Of a DNA stretch of 64,000 nt, positions 12,535-22,104 are shown piece after piece (position 1 is the stretch's first letter; each line of letters begins with the position of its first letter). Both the position numbers and the translations under genes were made by a program. Location of the stretch: the NCBI RefSeq assembly GCF_001905385.1, contig NZ_LIPF01000001.1:486765-550764 (forward strand), given 5' to 3'. Origin of the DNA: Streptomyces sp. CB02414 (GTDB taxonomy: Bacteria > Actinomycetota > Actinomycetes > Streptomycetales > Streptomycetaceae). The notes beneath the pieces are model-generated. The model did not search any database, was not told the DNA's origin, and worked only from the letters and a program-made list of their open reading frames with translations.

Positions 12535-13569
12535 GTGACCACACGGCTTGCCGACATCGCCGCCCAGGCGGGGGTGAGCGAAGCGACGGTCAGCCGGGTC
12601 CTCAACGGGAAGCCGGGCGTCGCCGCCACCACTCGCCAGTCCGTACTGGCCGCCCTCGACGTGCTCGGCTACGAGCGGCCCGTCAGGCTGCGGCAGCGCA
12701 GCGAGGGCCTGGTCGGTCTGATCACCCCGGAGCTGGAGAACCCGATATTCCCGGCGCTCGCCCAGGTCATCGGGCAGGCGCTGACCCGGCAGGGGTACAC
12801 CCCGGTGCTCGCCACCCAGACCCCGGGCGGCTCCACCGAGGACGAGCTGACCGAGATGCTGGTCGACCGGGGCGTCGCCGGCATCATCTACGTCTCCGGT
12901 CTGCACGCCGACACCACCGCCGACATGCAGCGCTACGAGCGGCTGCGCGCGCAGGGCGTGCCCTTCGTCCTCGTCGACGGCTTCTCCTCGAAGGTGCAGG
13001 CGCCGTTCATCTCCCCCGACGACCGCGCCGCGATGAGCCTGGCGGTCACGCACCTGGTCTCGCTCGGCCACACCCGGATCGGGCTGGCCCTCGGACCGCA
13101 GCGGTTCGTGCCGGTGCAGCGCAAGATCGAGGGGTTCGTCCGCACGGTCCAGGAACAGCTGGACCTGAACGCCGAGACGGTGCGCAAGGAACTCGTCCAG
13201 CACTCCCTGTACACCCTGGAGGGCGGCCAGGCGGCGGCCACCGCCCTCATGGACCGCGACTGCACGGCCGTGGTCTGCGCCAGCGACATGATGGCGCTGG
13301 GCGCGATACGGGCGGCCCGGCAGCGCGGGCTGGACGTGCCCAAGGACATCTCGGTCGTCGGCTTCGACGACTCGCCGCTGATCGCCTTCACCGACCCGCC
13401 GCTGACGACCGTCCGCAAGCCGGTGCCCGCGATGGGACAGGCGGCGGTGCGCACGCTGCTGGAGGAGATCGGCGGGACGCCCGCGCCGCACAGCGAGTTC
13501 GTGTTCATGCCGGAGCTGGTGGTGCGCGGTTCGACGGCGTCGGCGCCGGGCGACCGGAGCCGGCCCTGA
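12535..13569 (+). CDS. malR: LacI-family maltose regulator MalR
   Basis: Repressor of maltose and amylase genes. 344 residues from GTG 12535 (VTTRLADIAAQAGVSEATV), which places the LacI helix-turn-helix at residues 3-25 as in the family; an upstream ATG at 12430 would add a 35-residue Pro/Arg-rich tail and is less likely. The hinge helix region is followed by a type I periplasmic-binding-like effector domain (VVGFDDSPLIAFTDPPLTTV near the C-terminus is the usual LacI signature). Divergent from malEFG. In S. coelicolor and S. lividans this protein (MalR/Reg1) controls mal and amylase genes (established). Confidence 0.93.
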   Translation: MTTRLADIAAQAGVSEATVSRVLNGKPGVAATTRQSVLAALDVLGYERPVRLRQRSEGLVGLITPELENPIFPALAQVIGQALTRQGYTPVLATQTPGGSTEDELTEMLVDRGVAGIIYVSGLHADTTADMQRYERLRAQGVPFVLVDGFSSKVQAPFISPDDRAAMSLAVTHLVSLGHTRIGLALGPQRFVPVQRKIEGFVRTVQEQLDLNAETVRKELVQHSLYTLEGGQAAATALMDRDCTAVVCASDMMALGAIRAARQRGLDVPKDISVVGFDDSPLIAFTDPPLTTVRKPVPAMGQAAVRTLLEEIGGTPAPHSEFVFMPELVVRGSTASAPGDRSRP

Positions 13570-13658
13570 CGTCCGTCACGCCCGTCCCGTAGTGGCCGGA
13601 TGCGGCCCGGATCCTCCCGGGGGATGATCGGTGGGACAGGGCTTTTCTGGCAGACTTC

Positions 13659-14528
13659 ATGCCTATGGGTGACGTGACCGTGAGGACTCCGGAACGCCGG
13701 GAACCAGGCGTTCCGCACCCCGTCACGGAGGAGACGGGGCGGGGCCTCCTGCGCCGTCTCCGCGCCCCGCGCCGGCCCCGCCTGTGGTTCGAGATCCTGC
13801 TGATCGCGATCAGTTACTGGACGTACTCGCTCATCCGCAACGCGGTGCCCGAGCAGCGGGGCCAGGCGCTGCGCAACGCCGACTGGATCTGGCACGTCGA
13901 GCAGCAACTGGGCATCGCCGTCGAGCAGTCGGTCAACCACGCCGTGAACTCGGTGACCTGGCTGGTCGTCGGCATGAACTACTACTACGCGACGCTGCAC
14001 TTCGTGGTGACGCTGGGTGTCCTGGTGTGGCTCTACCGCAGCCATCCCGGGCGCTACGCGGCGACCCGGCTGGTCCTCTTCGCGACGACGGGCGTCGCCC
14101 TGGTCGGTTACTACCTGTATCCGCTCGCCCCGCCGCGGCTGATGAACGGCGGGAACTTCATCGACACCGTGCTGGTCCACGACACGTGGGGCTCGATGGC
14201 GTCCGGCGACCTGAAGAACATGTCCAACCAGTACGCGGCGATGCCGTCGATGCACATCGGGTGGTCGGTGTGGAGCGGGCTGACGATCTTCGCGCTGGCC
14301 TCGGTGCCGTGGGTGCGGGTGCTGGGTCTGGTGTACCCGGCCCTGACGCTGGTGGTGATCGTGGCGACCGCCAACCACTTCTGGCTGGACGCGGTGGGGG
14401 GCGTGCTGTGTCTGGGGTTCGGGTACGCGGTGGCCTTCGCCTGGTACGGGGCGCTGCCGCACGCGTTGCCGAGGGACGTGCCGCGGGTGGGTGCGCGGCG
14501 CGGGGCGTGGTCGCCCATGCGCGCGTAG
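13659..14528 (+). CDS. PAP2/AUR1-like membrane phosphatase or phosphotransferase
   Basis: Multi-pass membrane protein of 289 residues. About six hydrophobic segments follow an Arg/Pro-rich cytoplasmic N-terminus. The PAP2_3 (AUR1-like) signature is visible: YYLYPLAPPRL, then AAMPSMHIGWSVW with the catalytic Ser-x-His, then ATANHFWLDAVGG with the second His and Asp. Members act on lipid phosphates or transfer inositol-phosphate head groups; the substrate here is unknown. Two ATGs (13659 and 13665) compete and neither has a strong ribosome site. It converges with glnE, only 10 bases apart. Confidence 0.85.
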   Translation: MPMGDVTVRTPERREPGVPHPVTEETGRGLLRRLRAPRRPRLWFEILLIAISYWTYSLIRNAVPEQRGQALRNADWIWHVEQQLGIAVEQSVNHAVNSVTWLVVGMNYYYATLHFVVTLGVLVWLYRSHPGRYAATRLVLFATTGVALVGYYLYPLAPPRLMNGGNFIDTVLVHDTWGSMASGDLKNMSNQYAAMPSMHIGWSVWSGLTIFALASVPWVRVLGLVYPALTLVVIVATANHFWLDAVGGVLCLGFGYAVAFAWYGALPHALPRDVPRVGARRGAWSPMRA

Positions 14529-14538
14529 CGCGGGGCGG

Positions 14539-17500
14539 CTACTCGTAGAACAGCTCCTCCACCACCACCCGCGCCCTCCGCGCCGTACGCCGGTACTCGT
14601 CCAGCATGTCTCCCGCGTGCCCGGAGCCGTGCCCCAGGTACCGCCCCACCGCCGCCAGCTCCCGCGGATCGGTCGGGAAGGTGTCCCCCGCCCTCCCCCG
14701 CACCAGCATCACCGCGTTGCGCACCCGCGTCGCCAGCACCCAGGCCTCGTCGAGCGTCGCCGCGTGCTCCTCGGAGACGAGGCCGGCCTCGCACGCCGCC
14801 GCCAGTGCCGCCCGCGTCCGGGTGGTCCGCAGCCCGGCCTCCGCGTGCCCGTGCCGCAGCTGCATCAGCTGCACCGTCCACTCGACGTCGGAGAGCCCGC
14901 CCGGCCCGAGTTTCGCGTGCAGCTTGGGGTCCGCGCCGCGCGGCAGCCGCTCGGACTCCATCCGGGCCTTGAGCCGCCGGATCTCCCGCACCGCGTCGTC
15001 ACCGAGCCCGTCCGCCGGGTACCGCAACGGGTCGACCAGCTCGGTGAACCGGCGCCCCAGATCCTCGTCCCCGGCCACGAACTCGGCCCGCAGCAGCGCG
15101 TGCCGCTCCCACACCAGCGACCAGCGCCGGTAGTACGCCTCGTACGACTTGAGCGTGCGCACCAGCGGCCCGGACTTGCCCTCGGGCCGCAGGTCGGCGT
15201 CGATCAGCAGCGGCGGGTCGGCGCTGGGCACCTGGAGCAGGCGCCGCATCTCGGCGACGACCTTGTTGGCCGCGTCCGCCGCCTCCCGTTCGTCGACCCC
15301 GTCCTGCGGTTCGTGGACGAAGAGCACGTCCGCGTCCGAGCCGTAGCCCAGTTCGTGCCCGCCGAAGCGGCCCATGCCGATGATCGTGAACCGGGTCGGC
15401 AGGGTGTCGCCCCAGCCCTCCCGCACGACCGCCCTCAGCGTGCCCGCCAGCGTCGCCGCCGTCAGGTCGGACACGGCGCCGCCGACCCGGTCCACCAGGG
15501 CGCCCTGGTCGGCCTCGACGGGCTGCGCCTCGGTGCCGTAGGAGCCGACGATGTCCGCGGCGGCCGTACGGAACAGCTCCCGGCGGCGTACCCCGCGCAC
15601 CGCGGTGACCGCCTGGACGGCGCCGTCGGCGCGGCGGACCGCGGCGAGCGTCTCCTGCTCCAGCTGGGCCCGGCCGCGCGGCGCCAGCCCCCCGGAGTTG
15701 CCGTCGCCGAGCAGCGCGACCGCCTCCGGTGCCCGCATCAGCAGGTCGGGGGCGAGCCGACCGGCGGAGAGCACGCGGGCGAGGTTCTCGGCGGCGGCGC
15801 CCTCGTCCCGCAGCAGCCGCAGGTACCAGGGCGTGTTGCCGAGCGCGTCGGAGACCTTGCGGAAGTTGAGCAGGCCGGTGTCCGGGTCGGCGGAGTCCGC
15901 GAACCAGCCCAGCAGCACCGGCAGCAGCGTCCGCTGGATGGCCGCCTTGCGGGTGACGCCCGACGCCAGCGCCTCCAGGTGCCGCAGGGCGGCGGCCGGG
16001 TCGGCGTACCCGAGGGCGACCAGGCGTTCGCGGGCCGCCTCCGCGCTGAGCCGGACCTCCCCCGGCGCGAGCTGGGCCACCGCGTCGAGCAGCGGCCGGT
16101 AGAACAGCTTCTCGTGCAGCCGCCGTACGACGGAGGCGTGCCGTTTCCAGGCGCGCAGCAGGCCGGGCACCGGGTCGGTGCGCAGGCCGAGGGAGCGGCC
16201 GAGGCGGCGCAGGTCGGCCTCGTCCTCGGGCACAAGGTGGGTGCGCCGCAGCCGGTGCAGCTGGATGCGGTGCTCCATGGAGCGCAGGAAGCGGTACGCC
16301 TCGTCGAGCTGGGCGGCGTCCGCCCGGCCCACGTACCCGCCCGCGGCCAGCGCCTCCAGCGCGTCCAGCGTCGTACCGCTGTGCAGGGAGGTGTCGGCCC
16401 GGCCGTGCACCAGCTGGAGCAGCTGCACGGCGAACTCGACGTCCCTGAGGCCGCCCGGGCCGAGCTTGAGCTGGCGGTCGACCTCGGCGGCCGGGATGTT
16501 CTCCACCACCCGGCGGCGCATCTTCTGCACGTCCGGCACGAAGTTCTCGCGGTCGGCGGCCTGCCACACCAGGGGCTGGAGGGCGGCGACGTACTCGGCG
16601 CCGAGGCCGGGGTCGCCGGCCACCGGGCGGGCCTTGAGCAGCGCCTGGAACTCCCAGGTCTTGGCCCAGCGCTGGTAGTAGGCGACATGGCTGCTGAGGG
16701 TGCGCACCAGCGGGCCGTTGCGGCCCTCGGGGCGGAGGTTGGCGTCGACGGGCCAGATGGAGCCCTCGACGGTGGTCTCGGAGCAGATCCGCATCATGTG
16801 CGAGGCGAGCGAGGTCGCGGCGCGCAGCGCCTTGGTCTCGTCGGCGTCGGGGCCGCCGTCCGCCGCCTCTCCGACGAAGATGACATCCACGTCGGAGACG
16901 TAGTTCAGCTCGTGTCCGCCGCACTTGCCCATCGCGATCACCGCCAGCCGGCACAGCGCGGCGTCCTCGGGCGCGGCGGCCTCGGCGAGGGCGAGGGCGG
17001 CGCGCAGGGTGGCGGTGGCGAGGTCGGCCAGTTCGGCGGCGGTCTCGGCGACGTCGATGGTGCCGCACACGTCGCGGGCGGCGATGGACAGCAGGCAGCG
17101 CCGGTAGGCGACGCGCAGCGAGACCGGGTCGTCGGCCTCGGCGAGACCCCGCTCGAAGTCGTCCACGCCGCGGTGCAGGTCACGGGGTTCGTAGGTGACG
17201 AGTGCCTGCCAGTCGCCGGCGTGCCGGGCGAGGTGGTCGGCGAGCGCCTCGGAGGCGCCGAGCACACCGAGGAGACGGTCCCGCAGGGGCTTGGCCGCTA
17301 TCAGGGTGTCCAGCAGCTCCCGGCGGGCGGTGGGGTCGGGCTGCGCCTCCAGGAGCCGGACCAGGCCGTGCAGGGCGAGGTCGGGGTCGGCGGTGGCGCC
17401 GAGGGCTTCCAGCAGCACGGGGTCGTTGCGGACCGGCGCCAGCTCCGCGCCGTCCAGGAGCCGCTCGGCGGCCGAGGGATGGGTGAAGCCGTGCCGCAGC

Positions 17501-17541
17501 AGCCGCGTGAAGGTACTGCTCCTGCGCCCCGGCGCCGTCAT
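14539..17541 (-). CDS. glnE: Glutamine synthetase adenylyltransferase/deadenylase GlnE
   Basis: Bifunctional enzyme that adds AMP to glutamine synthetase I, inactivating it, and removes it again according to nitrogen status. 1000 residues, the full family length. Two nucleotidyltransferase domains are seen: GMGKCGGHELNYVSDVDVIF (N-terminal half, deadenylylating) and GMGRFGGHELGYGSDADVLF (C-terminal half, adenylylating), both with the G-G-x-E-L-x-Y-x-S-D-x-D core. The paralogue glnA2 downstream in this window lacks the usual modified Tyr, so its target is presumably GlnA elsewhere. Start ATG 17541. Confidence 0.96.
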   Translation of the reverse strand: MTAPGRRSSTFTRLLRHGFTHPSAAERLLDGAELAPVRNDPVLLEALGATADPDLALHGLVRLLEAQPDPTARRELLDTLIAAKPLRDRLLGVLGASEALADHLARHAGDWQALVTYEPRDLHRGVDDFERGLAEADDPVSLRVAYRRCLLSIAARDVCGTIDVAETAAELADLATATLRAALALAEAAAPEDAALCRLAVIAMGKCGGHELNYVSDVDVIFVGEAADGGPDADETKALRAATSLASHMMRICSETTVEGSIWPVDANLRPEGRNGPLVRTLSSHVAYYQRWAKTWEFQALLKARPVAGDPGLGAEYVAALQPLVWQAADRENFVPDVQKMRRRVVENIPAAEVDRQLKLGPGGLRDVEFAVQLLQLVHGRADTSLHSGTTLDALEALAAGGYVGRADAAQLDEAYRFLRSMEHRIQLHRLRRTHLVPEDEADLRRLGRSLGLRTDPVPGLLRAWKRHASVVRRLHEKLFYRPLLDAVAQLAPGEVRLSAEAARERLVALGYADPAAALRHLEALASGVTRKAAIQRTLLPVLLGWFADSADPDTGLLNFRKVSDALGNTPWYLRLLRDEGAAAENLARVLSAGRLAPDLLMRAPEAVALLGDGNSGGLAPRGRAQLEQETLAAVRRADGAVQAVTAVRGVRRRELFRTAAADIVGSYGTEAQPVEADQGALVDRVGGAVSDLTAATLAGTLRAVVREGWGDTLPTRFTIIGMGRFGGHELGYGSDADVLFVHEPQDGVDEREAADAANKVVAEMRRLLQVPSADPPLLIDADLRPEGKSGPLVRTLKSYEAYYRRWSLVWERHALLRAEFVAGDEDLGRRFTELVDPLRYPADGLGDDAVREIRRLKARMESERLPRGADPKLHAKLGPGGLSDVEWTVQLMQLRHGHAEAGLRTTRTRAALAAACEAGLVSEEHAATLDEAWVLATRVRNAVMLVRGRAGDTFPTDPRELAAVGRYLGHGSGHAGDMLDEYRRTARRARVVVEELFYE

Positions 17542-17636
17542 CTCGGCCTCCTTGTCGGACCTGTGGGATCAAGGGGGTGGTGAAGGGGGTGGTACAGAGC
17601 TGAGCGTATCCGGGCTTCCGGTGGCCCGCTCCGGAC

Positions 17637-17657
17637 TCGTACGATATCTTGTACAAG
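17637..17657. promoter_or_regulatory. YefM-type operator/promoter
   Basis: Two palindromes, TCGTACGA (17637-17644) and CTTGTACAAG (17648-17657), sit 20-40 bases before yefM. The TGTACA core matches the hexamer bound by YefM-YoeB in E. coli, so negative autoregulation is likely. Confidence 0.7.
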
Positions 17658-17677
17658 CCGCGAAGGGAGGCACCGGT

Positions 17678-17941
17678 ATGTCCATCACCGCCAGCGAAGC
17701 CCGTCAGAACCTGTTCCCGCTGATAGAGCAGGTCAACGAGGACCATGCCCCGGTGCACATCACCTCCCGCAAGGGGAACGCCGTGCTGATGTCCGAGGAG
17801 GACTTCACGGCGTGGACGGAGACCGTGCACCTGCTGCGGTCGCCGAGGAACGCCCGCCGTCTGCTCGACTCGATCGCGGAGGCCGAGGCCGGCGAGGCAC
17901 GGCACCGCGAGCTGATCGACCCGGACGCGGAGCGGGCGTGA
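17678..17941 (+). CDS. yefM: Antitoxin YefM (Phd/YefM family)
   Basis: Neutralises YoeB and represses the operon with it. 87 residues; ATG 17678 preceded by AAGGGAGG. The N-terminal Phd/YefM DNA-binding fold is clear ([20 protein letters not shown], then [19 protein letters not shown]), with an acidic C-terminal tail that would cover the toxin. Its stop overlaps the toxin start by four bases (GTGA), so translation is coupled. A chromosomal yefM/yoeB pair has been characterised in S. lividans (established). Confidence 0.93.
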   Translation: MSITASEARQNLFPLIEQVNEDHAPVHITSRKGNAVLMSEEDFTAWTETVHLLRSPRNARRLLDSIAEAEAGEARHRELIDPDAERA

Positions 17942-18192
17942 GGATCGCTTTCACGTCGCACGGCTGGGAGGACTACGTCCACTGGGCCGAGAGCGACCGG
18001 AAGATGACCAGACGGATCAACAGACTGCTCGCCGACACCGCCCGCGACCCGTTCAAGGGCATCGGCAAGCCGGAGCCGCTGAAGGGCGACCTGTCCGGCT
18101 ACTGGTCACGGCGCATCGACGACACGCACCGCCTGGTGTACAAGCCGGGCGACGACGAGCTGATCGTCGTCCAGGCGCGGTACCACTACTGA
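17938..18192 (+). CDS. yoeB: Toxin YoeB (RelE superfamily mRNA interferase)
   Basis: Ribosome-dependent endoribonuclease. 84 residues from GTG 17938. YoeB features are present: [12 protein letters not shown] at the N-terminus, [17 protein letters not shown] in the middle, HRLVYK, and the C-terminal ARYHY carrying the catalytic His and Tyr. Nothing suggests decay: length and key residues are normal. It is the second gene of a coupled pair with yefM. Confidence 0.94.
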   Translation: MRIAFTSHGWEDYVHWAESDRKMTRRINRLLADTARDPFKGIGKPEPLKGDLSGYWSRRIDDTHRLVYKPGDDELIVVQARYHY

Positions 18193-18244
18193 AACCGACA
18201 CCGTGCTCGACAAGGACGTCGATGGACGTCGAAGGAGTCACGCC

Positions 18245-18691
18245 ATGGACTTCACCCTCGAAGTGATCCCGCTGCCCGTCACCGACATCGACCGCTCCCG
18301 GGACTTCTACCGGGACAAGGTCGGCTTCCACGTCGACATCGACCAGGAGGTCATGCCGGGCATGCGCATCGTCCAGCTCACGCCCCCGGGCTCGGGCTGC
18401 TCGATCGCCCTCGGCGAGGCGATCTGGGACATGGCGCAGGGCCAGACCAAGCCGGAACCGGGTTCCTACCAGGGCCTCCAGCTCTGCGTCGCCGACATCA
18501 AGGCGGCCCACGCGGAGCTGGTGGGGCGCGGCCTGGACGTCTCCGAGCCCGTCCAGTACGCCCCGGACGACGGCGCCACCTTCATGTACTTCAAGGACCC
18601 CGACGGCAACGGCTGGGCGATCCAGGAGTACCGCCGCCGGGAGGCGGAGCCGCTGCACAAGGTGCTGTCGGACCTGAAGCGGCAGGGCTAG
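18245..18691 (+). CDS. VOC (glyoxalase/bleomycin-resistance) family protein
   Basis: 148 residues; ATG 18245 with AAGGAG. One glyoxalase-like fold: VIPLPVTDIDRSRDFYRDKVGF at the N-terminus (first half-site) and GATFMYFKDPDGNGWAIQEY at the C-terminus (metal-site Glu). Small stand-alone VOC proteins of this type can be dioxygenases, isomerases or resistance proteins; no substrate can be named. It converges with nadE with four bases between stops. Confidence 0.88.
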   Translation: MDFTLEVIPLPVTDIDRSRDFYRDKVGFHVDIDQEVMPGMRIVQLTPPGSGCSIALGEAIWDMAQGQTKPEPGSYQGLQLCVADIKAAHAELVGRGLDVSEPVQYAPDDGATFMYFKDPDGNGWAIQEYRRREAEPLHKVLSDLKRQG

Positions 18692-18695
18692 CCGG

Positions 18696-20450
18696 TCAGC
18701 CGCGCTCCCGCCACCGGTTGGTGACCGGGAGCCGGCGGTCCTTGCCGAAGCCCTTCGGGGAGATCTTGGTGCCCGGCGGGTACTGGCGCCGCTTGTACTC
18801 GGCGGTGTCGACCATGCGCAGCGTCTTCGTCACCAGCTCCCGGTCGTACCCGGCGGCCACGATCTCGTCCGCGCCCCGGTCCCGGTCGACGTACAGCTCG
18901 AGGATCGCGTCCAGGACCGGGTAGTCCGGCAGGGAGTCCGTGTCGACCTGGCCCGGGCGCAGTTCGGCGCTGGGCGGCTTGGTGATCGAGTTCTCGGGGA
19001 TCGGCGGGGCCTGCCCACGCTCCTTCGCCGCGCGGTTGCGCCACTCGGCGAGACGGAAGACGGACGTCTTGTACACGTCCTTGATGGGCCCGTACGCGCC
19101 CACCGAGTCGCCGTACAGCGTCGAGTACCCGACCGCCAGCTCCGACTTGTTGCCGGGGGCCAGGACCAGGTGGCCCTCCTGGTTGGAGACGGCCATCAGC
19201 AGTGTGCCGCGCAGCCGCGACTGGAGGTTCTCCTCGGCCAGACCGGTCAGCTCCAGCGCCCCCGTGTACGCGTCGAACATCGGCTCGATCGGCACGGTGC
19301 GGTAGTGGAGCCCGGTGCGCCGGGCCAGCTCCGCCGCGTCGTCCTTGGAGTGCTCGGAGGAGTACTTGGAGGGCATGGAGACGCCGTGGACGTTCTCCGC
19401 GCCGACCGCGTCGCAGGCGATGGCCGCGACGAGGGCGGAGTCGATGCCGCCGGACAGGCCGACGAGCACCGACCGGAAGCCGTTCTTGGCGACGTACGCG
19501 CGCAGCCCGACGACGAGGGCCGAGTAGACCTCCTCGTCGTCGTCCAGCCGCTCGGCGACCCCGCCGGACAGCCACTCACCCACGGCGGGCACCGGCTCCT
19601 CGGACAGCACGGCCCGGTCGATCCGCAGCCCGTCGTCCACGACGCCCGTGGGGGCGTCCGCGTCGGCGGCGGGCAGGTCGAGGTCCAGCACCACGCACCC
19701 CTCGGTGAACTGCGGCGCCCGCGCCAGCACCGCCCCGTCCCGGTCGACCACGATCGAGTCGCCGTCGAAGACCAGCTCGTCCTGCCCACCGGTCATGGCG
19801 AGGTACGCGGTCGTGCAGCCCGCCTCCTGGGCACGCTTGCGCACCAGCTCCAGCCGGGTGTCGTCCTTGTCCCGCTCGTACGGCGAGGCGTTGACGGACA
19901 GCAGCAGCCCGGCCCGCGCCGAACGCGCCGCCGGCACCCGTCCGCCGTCCTGCCACAGGTCCTCGCAGACGGCCAGCGCGACATCCACGCCGCGCACCCG
20001 CACCACCGGCAGGGTGTCGCCCGGTACGAAGTGGCGGAACTCGTCGAAGACGCCGTAGTTCGGCAGGTGGTGCTTGGCGAGGCTCAGGGCCACCTCGCCG
20101 CCGTACAGCACGGCCGCCGCGTTCTGCGGGGCGCCGGCCGGCTGGCCGTACCTCGGCTGGGCGGTCGCGGAGCGGTCGAGGTACCCGACGACCACCGGCA
20201 GGCCGCCGAGGCCCTCGTCGGCGAGGCGCGCGGCGAGGGAGCGCAGGGCGGCGCGGGAGGCCTCGACGAAGGACGGCCTGAGGGCCAGGTCCTCGACCGG
20301 ATACCCGGTCAGCACCATCTCCGGGAACGCCACCAGGTGCGCTCCCTGCCCGGCCGAGTGCCGGGTCCAGCGGACGACCGACTCGGCGTTGCCGTCGATG
20401 TCGCCGACGGTGGAGTCGATCTGGTTCAGGGCGAGTCGTAGGCGGGGCAC
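18696..20450 (-). CDS. nadE: Glutamine-dependent NAD+ synthetase
   Basis: Last step of NAD synthesis: amidation of deamido-NAD with ATP and glutamine. 584 residues: an N-terminal nitrilase-like glutaminase domain (catalytic Glu in VAFPEMVLTGYP, Lys in LAKHHLPNYGVFDE, Cys in LAVCEDLW) and a C-terminal synthetase domain with the P-loop-like SGGIDSALVAAI. The C-terminus matches the small-type glutamine-dependent family (KRRQYPPGTKISPKGFGKDR). Start ATG 20450. Confidence 0.96.
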   Translation of the reverse strand: MPRLRLALNQIDSTVGDIDGNAESVVRWTRHSAGQGAHLVAFPEMVLTGYPVEDLALRPSFVEASRAALRSLAARLADEGLGGLPVVVGYLDRSATAQPRYGQPAGAPQNAAAVLYGGEVALSLAKHHLPNYGVFDEFRHFVPGDTLPVVRVRGVDVALAVCEDLWQDGGRVPAARSARAGLLLSVNASPYERDKDDTRLELVRKRAQEAGCTTAYLAMTGGQDELVFDGDSIVVDRDGAVLARAPQFTEGCVVLDLDLPAADADAPTGVVDDGLRIDRAVLSEEPVPAVGEWLSGGVAERLDDDEEVYSALVVGLRAYVAKNGFRSVLVGLSGGIDSALVAAIACDAVGAENVHGVSMPSKYSSEHSKDDAAELARRTGLHYRTVPIEPMFDAYTGALELTGLAEENLQSRLRGTLLMAVSNQEGHLVLAPGNKSELAVGYSTLYGDSVGAYGPIKDVYKTSVFRLAEWRNRAAKERGQAPPIPENSITKPPSAELRPGQVDTDSLPDYPVLDAILELYVDRDRGADEIVAAGYDRELVTKTLRMVDTAEYKRRQYPPGTKISPKGFGKDRRLPVTNRWRERG

Positions 20451-20519
20451 GGCGGCCAGTGTAATCGTCAGAACGACACAATGGGGTGTCGTACCGGTTT
20501 CCGCCTCATGTCCGAAGCC

Positions 20520-21146
20520 TCACGCGGGTGGCTTCGCACCCCGCTCGACGAGCAGGTCCGCCATCAGCCGCAGCTCCGACTCCTGCGACTCCACCATCCC
20601 CTGGGCCAGCCGCTTCTCCACCCCCACCGTGCACTTCTCGGCGCACCCCTCGGCCATGTGGACGCCGCCCTTGTGGTGCTCGGTCATGAGCTGGAGGTAG
20701 TAGACCTCGGCCTGCCTGCCGCTGAGGGTGCCGAGCTTCTCCATCTCGGCGTCGGTGGCCATGCCCGGCATCAGCGAGCCCTCGCCCGCCGACGGCATGT
20801 CCCCCATCCCCATCCAGGTCATCGGCGGATCGGACGACACCTTCGGCAGCCCCCACAGGTCCAGCCAGCCGATCATCATGCCGCGCTGGTTGGCCTGGGT
20901 CTGCGCGATGTCGTACGCGAGCCGCCGCACCTCCTCGTCGTCGGTGCGGTCGCGCACGATGTACGACATCTCCACGGCCTGCTGGTGGTGCACGGCCATG
21001 TCCCGCGCGAACCCGGCGTCGGCGGAGTCTGCCGTCGGGATGCGGCTCGCGCCGTCGTCCCCGGCGACCGCGTAGGTGATGCCGCCGGCCGCGACGAGGG
21101 CAGCGGCGGCGGCCCCCGCGATCCAGCCGGCCCGCCTCGGGGTCAC
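20520..21146 (-). CDS. DUF305 protein with N-terminal membrane anchor
   Basis: 208 residues from GTG 21146, overlapping the upstream gene's stop by four bases (GTGA). One hydrophobic segment (AGWIAGAAAAALVAAGG) then an exported domain. His/Met-rich DUF305 features: FARDMAVHHQQAVEMS, GMMIGWLDLWG and LMTEHHKGGVHMAEG. This family is ferritin-like in fold and often linked to copper or metal handling; function here is inferred only. It forms an operon with the DUF3105 gene, a common pairing in Streptomyces. Confidence 0.9.
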   Translation of the reverse strand: MTPRRAGWIAGAAAAALVAAGGITYAVAGDDGASRIPTADSADAGFARDMAVHHQQAVEMSYIVRDRTDDEEVRRLAYDIAQTQANQRGMMIGWLDLWGLPKVSSDPPMTWMGMGDMPSAGEGSLMPGMATDAEMEKLGTLSGRQAEVYYLQLMTEHHKGGVHMAEGCAEKCTVGVEKRLAQGMVESQESELRLMADLLVERGAKPPA

Positions 21147-21817
21147 TGCGGCAGCCCGTTGGTGCACGCGGCCCCCGGCTCGGGGGTCTGCGCACCCTGG
21201 ACGAACTTCTCGAAGAACTTGTCGACGTTCGGATCGTCGGCGCCCGTCACGGTGCGCTGGTGGCCCCAGGCGGTCAGCATGATCGGGTCCTTCTGCTTGT
21301 CGTTGGGGCTCATCAGCGAGTACGGCGTCTTCTTCACCTTCTCCGCCAGCTTCTCGACCTCGGCCTTCGGGGCCTTGTCGGTGTACGTCACCCACACGGC
21401 GCCGTGCTCCAGCGAGTGCACGGCGTTCTCGTTGTTCAGCGGCTCGGAGTAGACGTCGCCGTCGCAGTTCATCCAGACCTGGTTGTGGTCGCCGCCGACG
21501 GGGGGCTCGGCGGGGTAGGACACCTTCTTGGTGACGTGGTTGCGGCCCAGGTTCCCCTCCCAGGTCCGCACCCCGTCCTCGCCGGTGACGAACTTGCCGG
21601 AGGTCTTCGACCCGTCGCCGTTCGAGGCCATGCTGTCCGAGTCGTCGGACTGCGACCGGATGAGGAAGACGCCGCCGACCACGAGACCGGCGACGACCAC
21701 GGCGCTGACCCCGATGGTCAGGATCCGGTTCCGGCGCTCGCGGGCCTCCTCGGCGCGTCGCATCTCGGCTATGCGGGCCTGTCGCGCCTGGTTGCTGCTC
21801 TTCTTGGCGGAACCCAT
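21143..21817 (-). CDS. DUF3105 membrane-anchored protein
   Basis: 224 residues, ATG 21817 with AGAAGGG upstream. A charged N-terminus (MGSAKKSSNQARQARIAEMRR), a single membrane helix (ILTIGVSAVVVAGLVVGG) and an external DUF3105 domain: PPVGGDHNQVWMNCDGDVYS and NENAVHSLEHGAVWVTY with conserved His residues. Function is unknown; its pairing with a DUF305 protein suggests a shared envelope or metal-related role. Confidence 0.9.
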   Translation of the reverse strand: MGSAKKSSNQARQARIAEMRRAEEARERRNRILTIGVSAVVVAGLVVGGVFLIRSQSDDSDSMASNGDGSKTSGKFVTGEDGVRTWEGNLGRNHVTKKVSYPAEPPVGGDHNQVWMNCDGDVYSEPLNNENAVHSLEHGAVWVTYTDKAPKAEVEKLAEKVKKTPYSLMSPNDKQKDPIMLTAWGHQRTVTGADDPNVDKFFEKFVQGAQTPEPGAACTNGLPQ

Positions 21818-22104
21818 GGGGTGTGCCCTTCTGGGGAAACGTCATCGGAAAGGGAGCTGTGAGGTGCGCTGATCGTAATGCCGACGAGGCCGTCGTTCGA
21901 AGGGAGATCACAGGATCTGTCCCGGCCGCATCCCCGGAATGGCCCGATCGAACAGGTGGCCTCTACGCTGCGGGGAGGACAGGTGGGCCGACCGAGGTCC
22001 GCAACGCGTACGAAACCGTGCTGTGGTGTGATGCTCACGTGCCCGACCGCCTCCCGCCGTACCGGAGACAGGCGGCCTGACCAGCGAGGATGGGGAAGCG
22101 GAAG

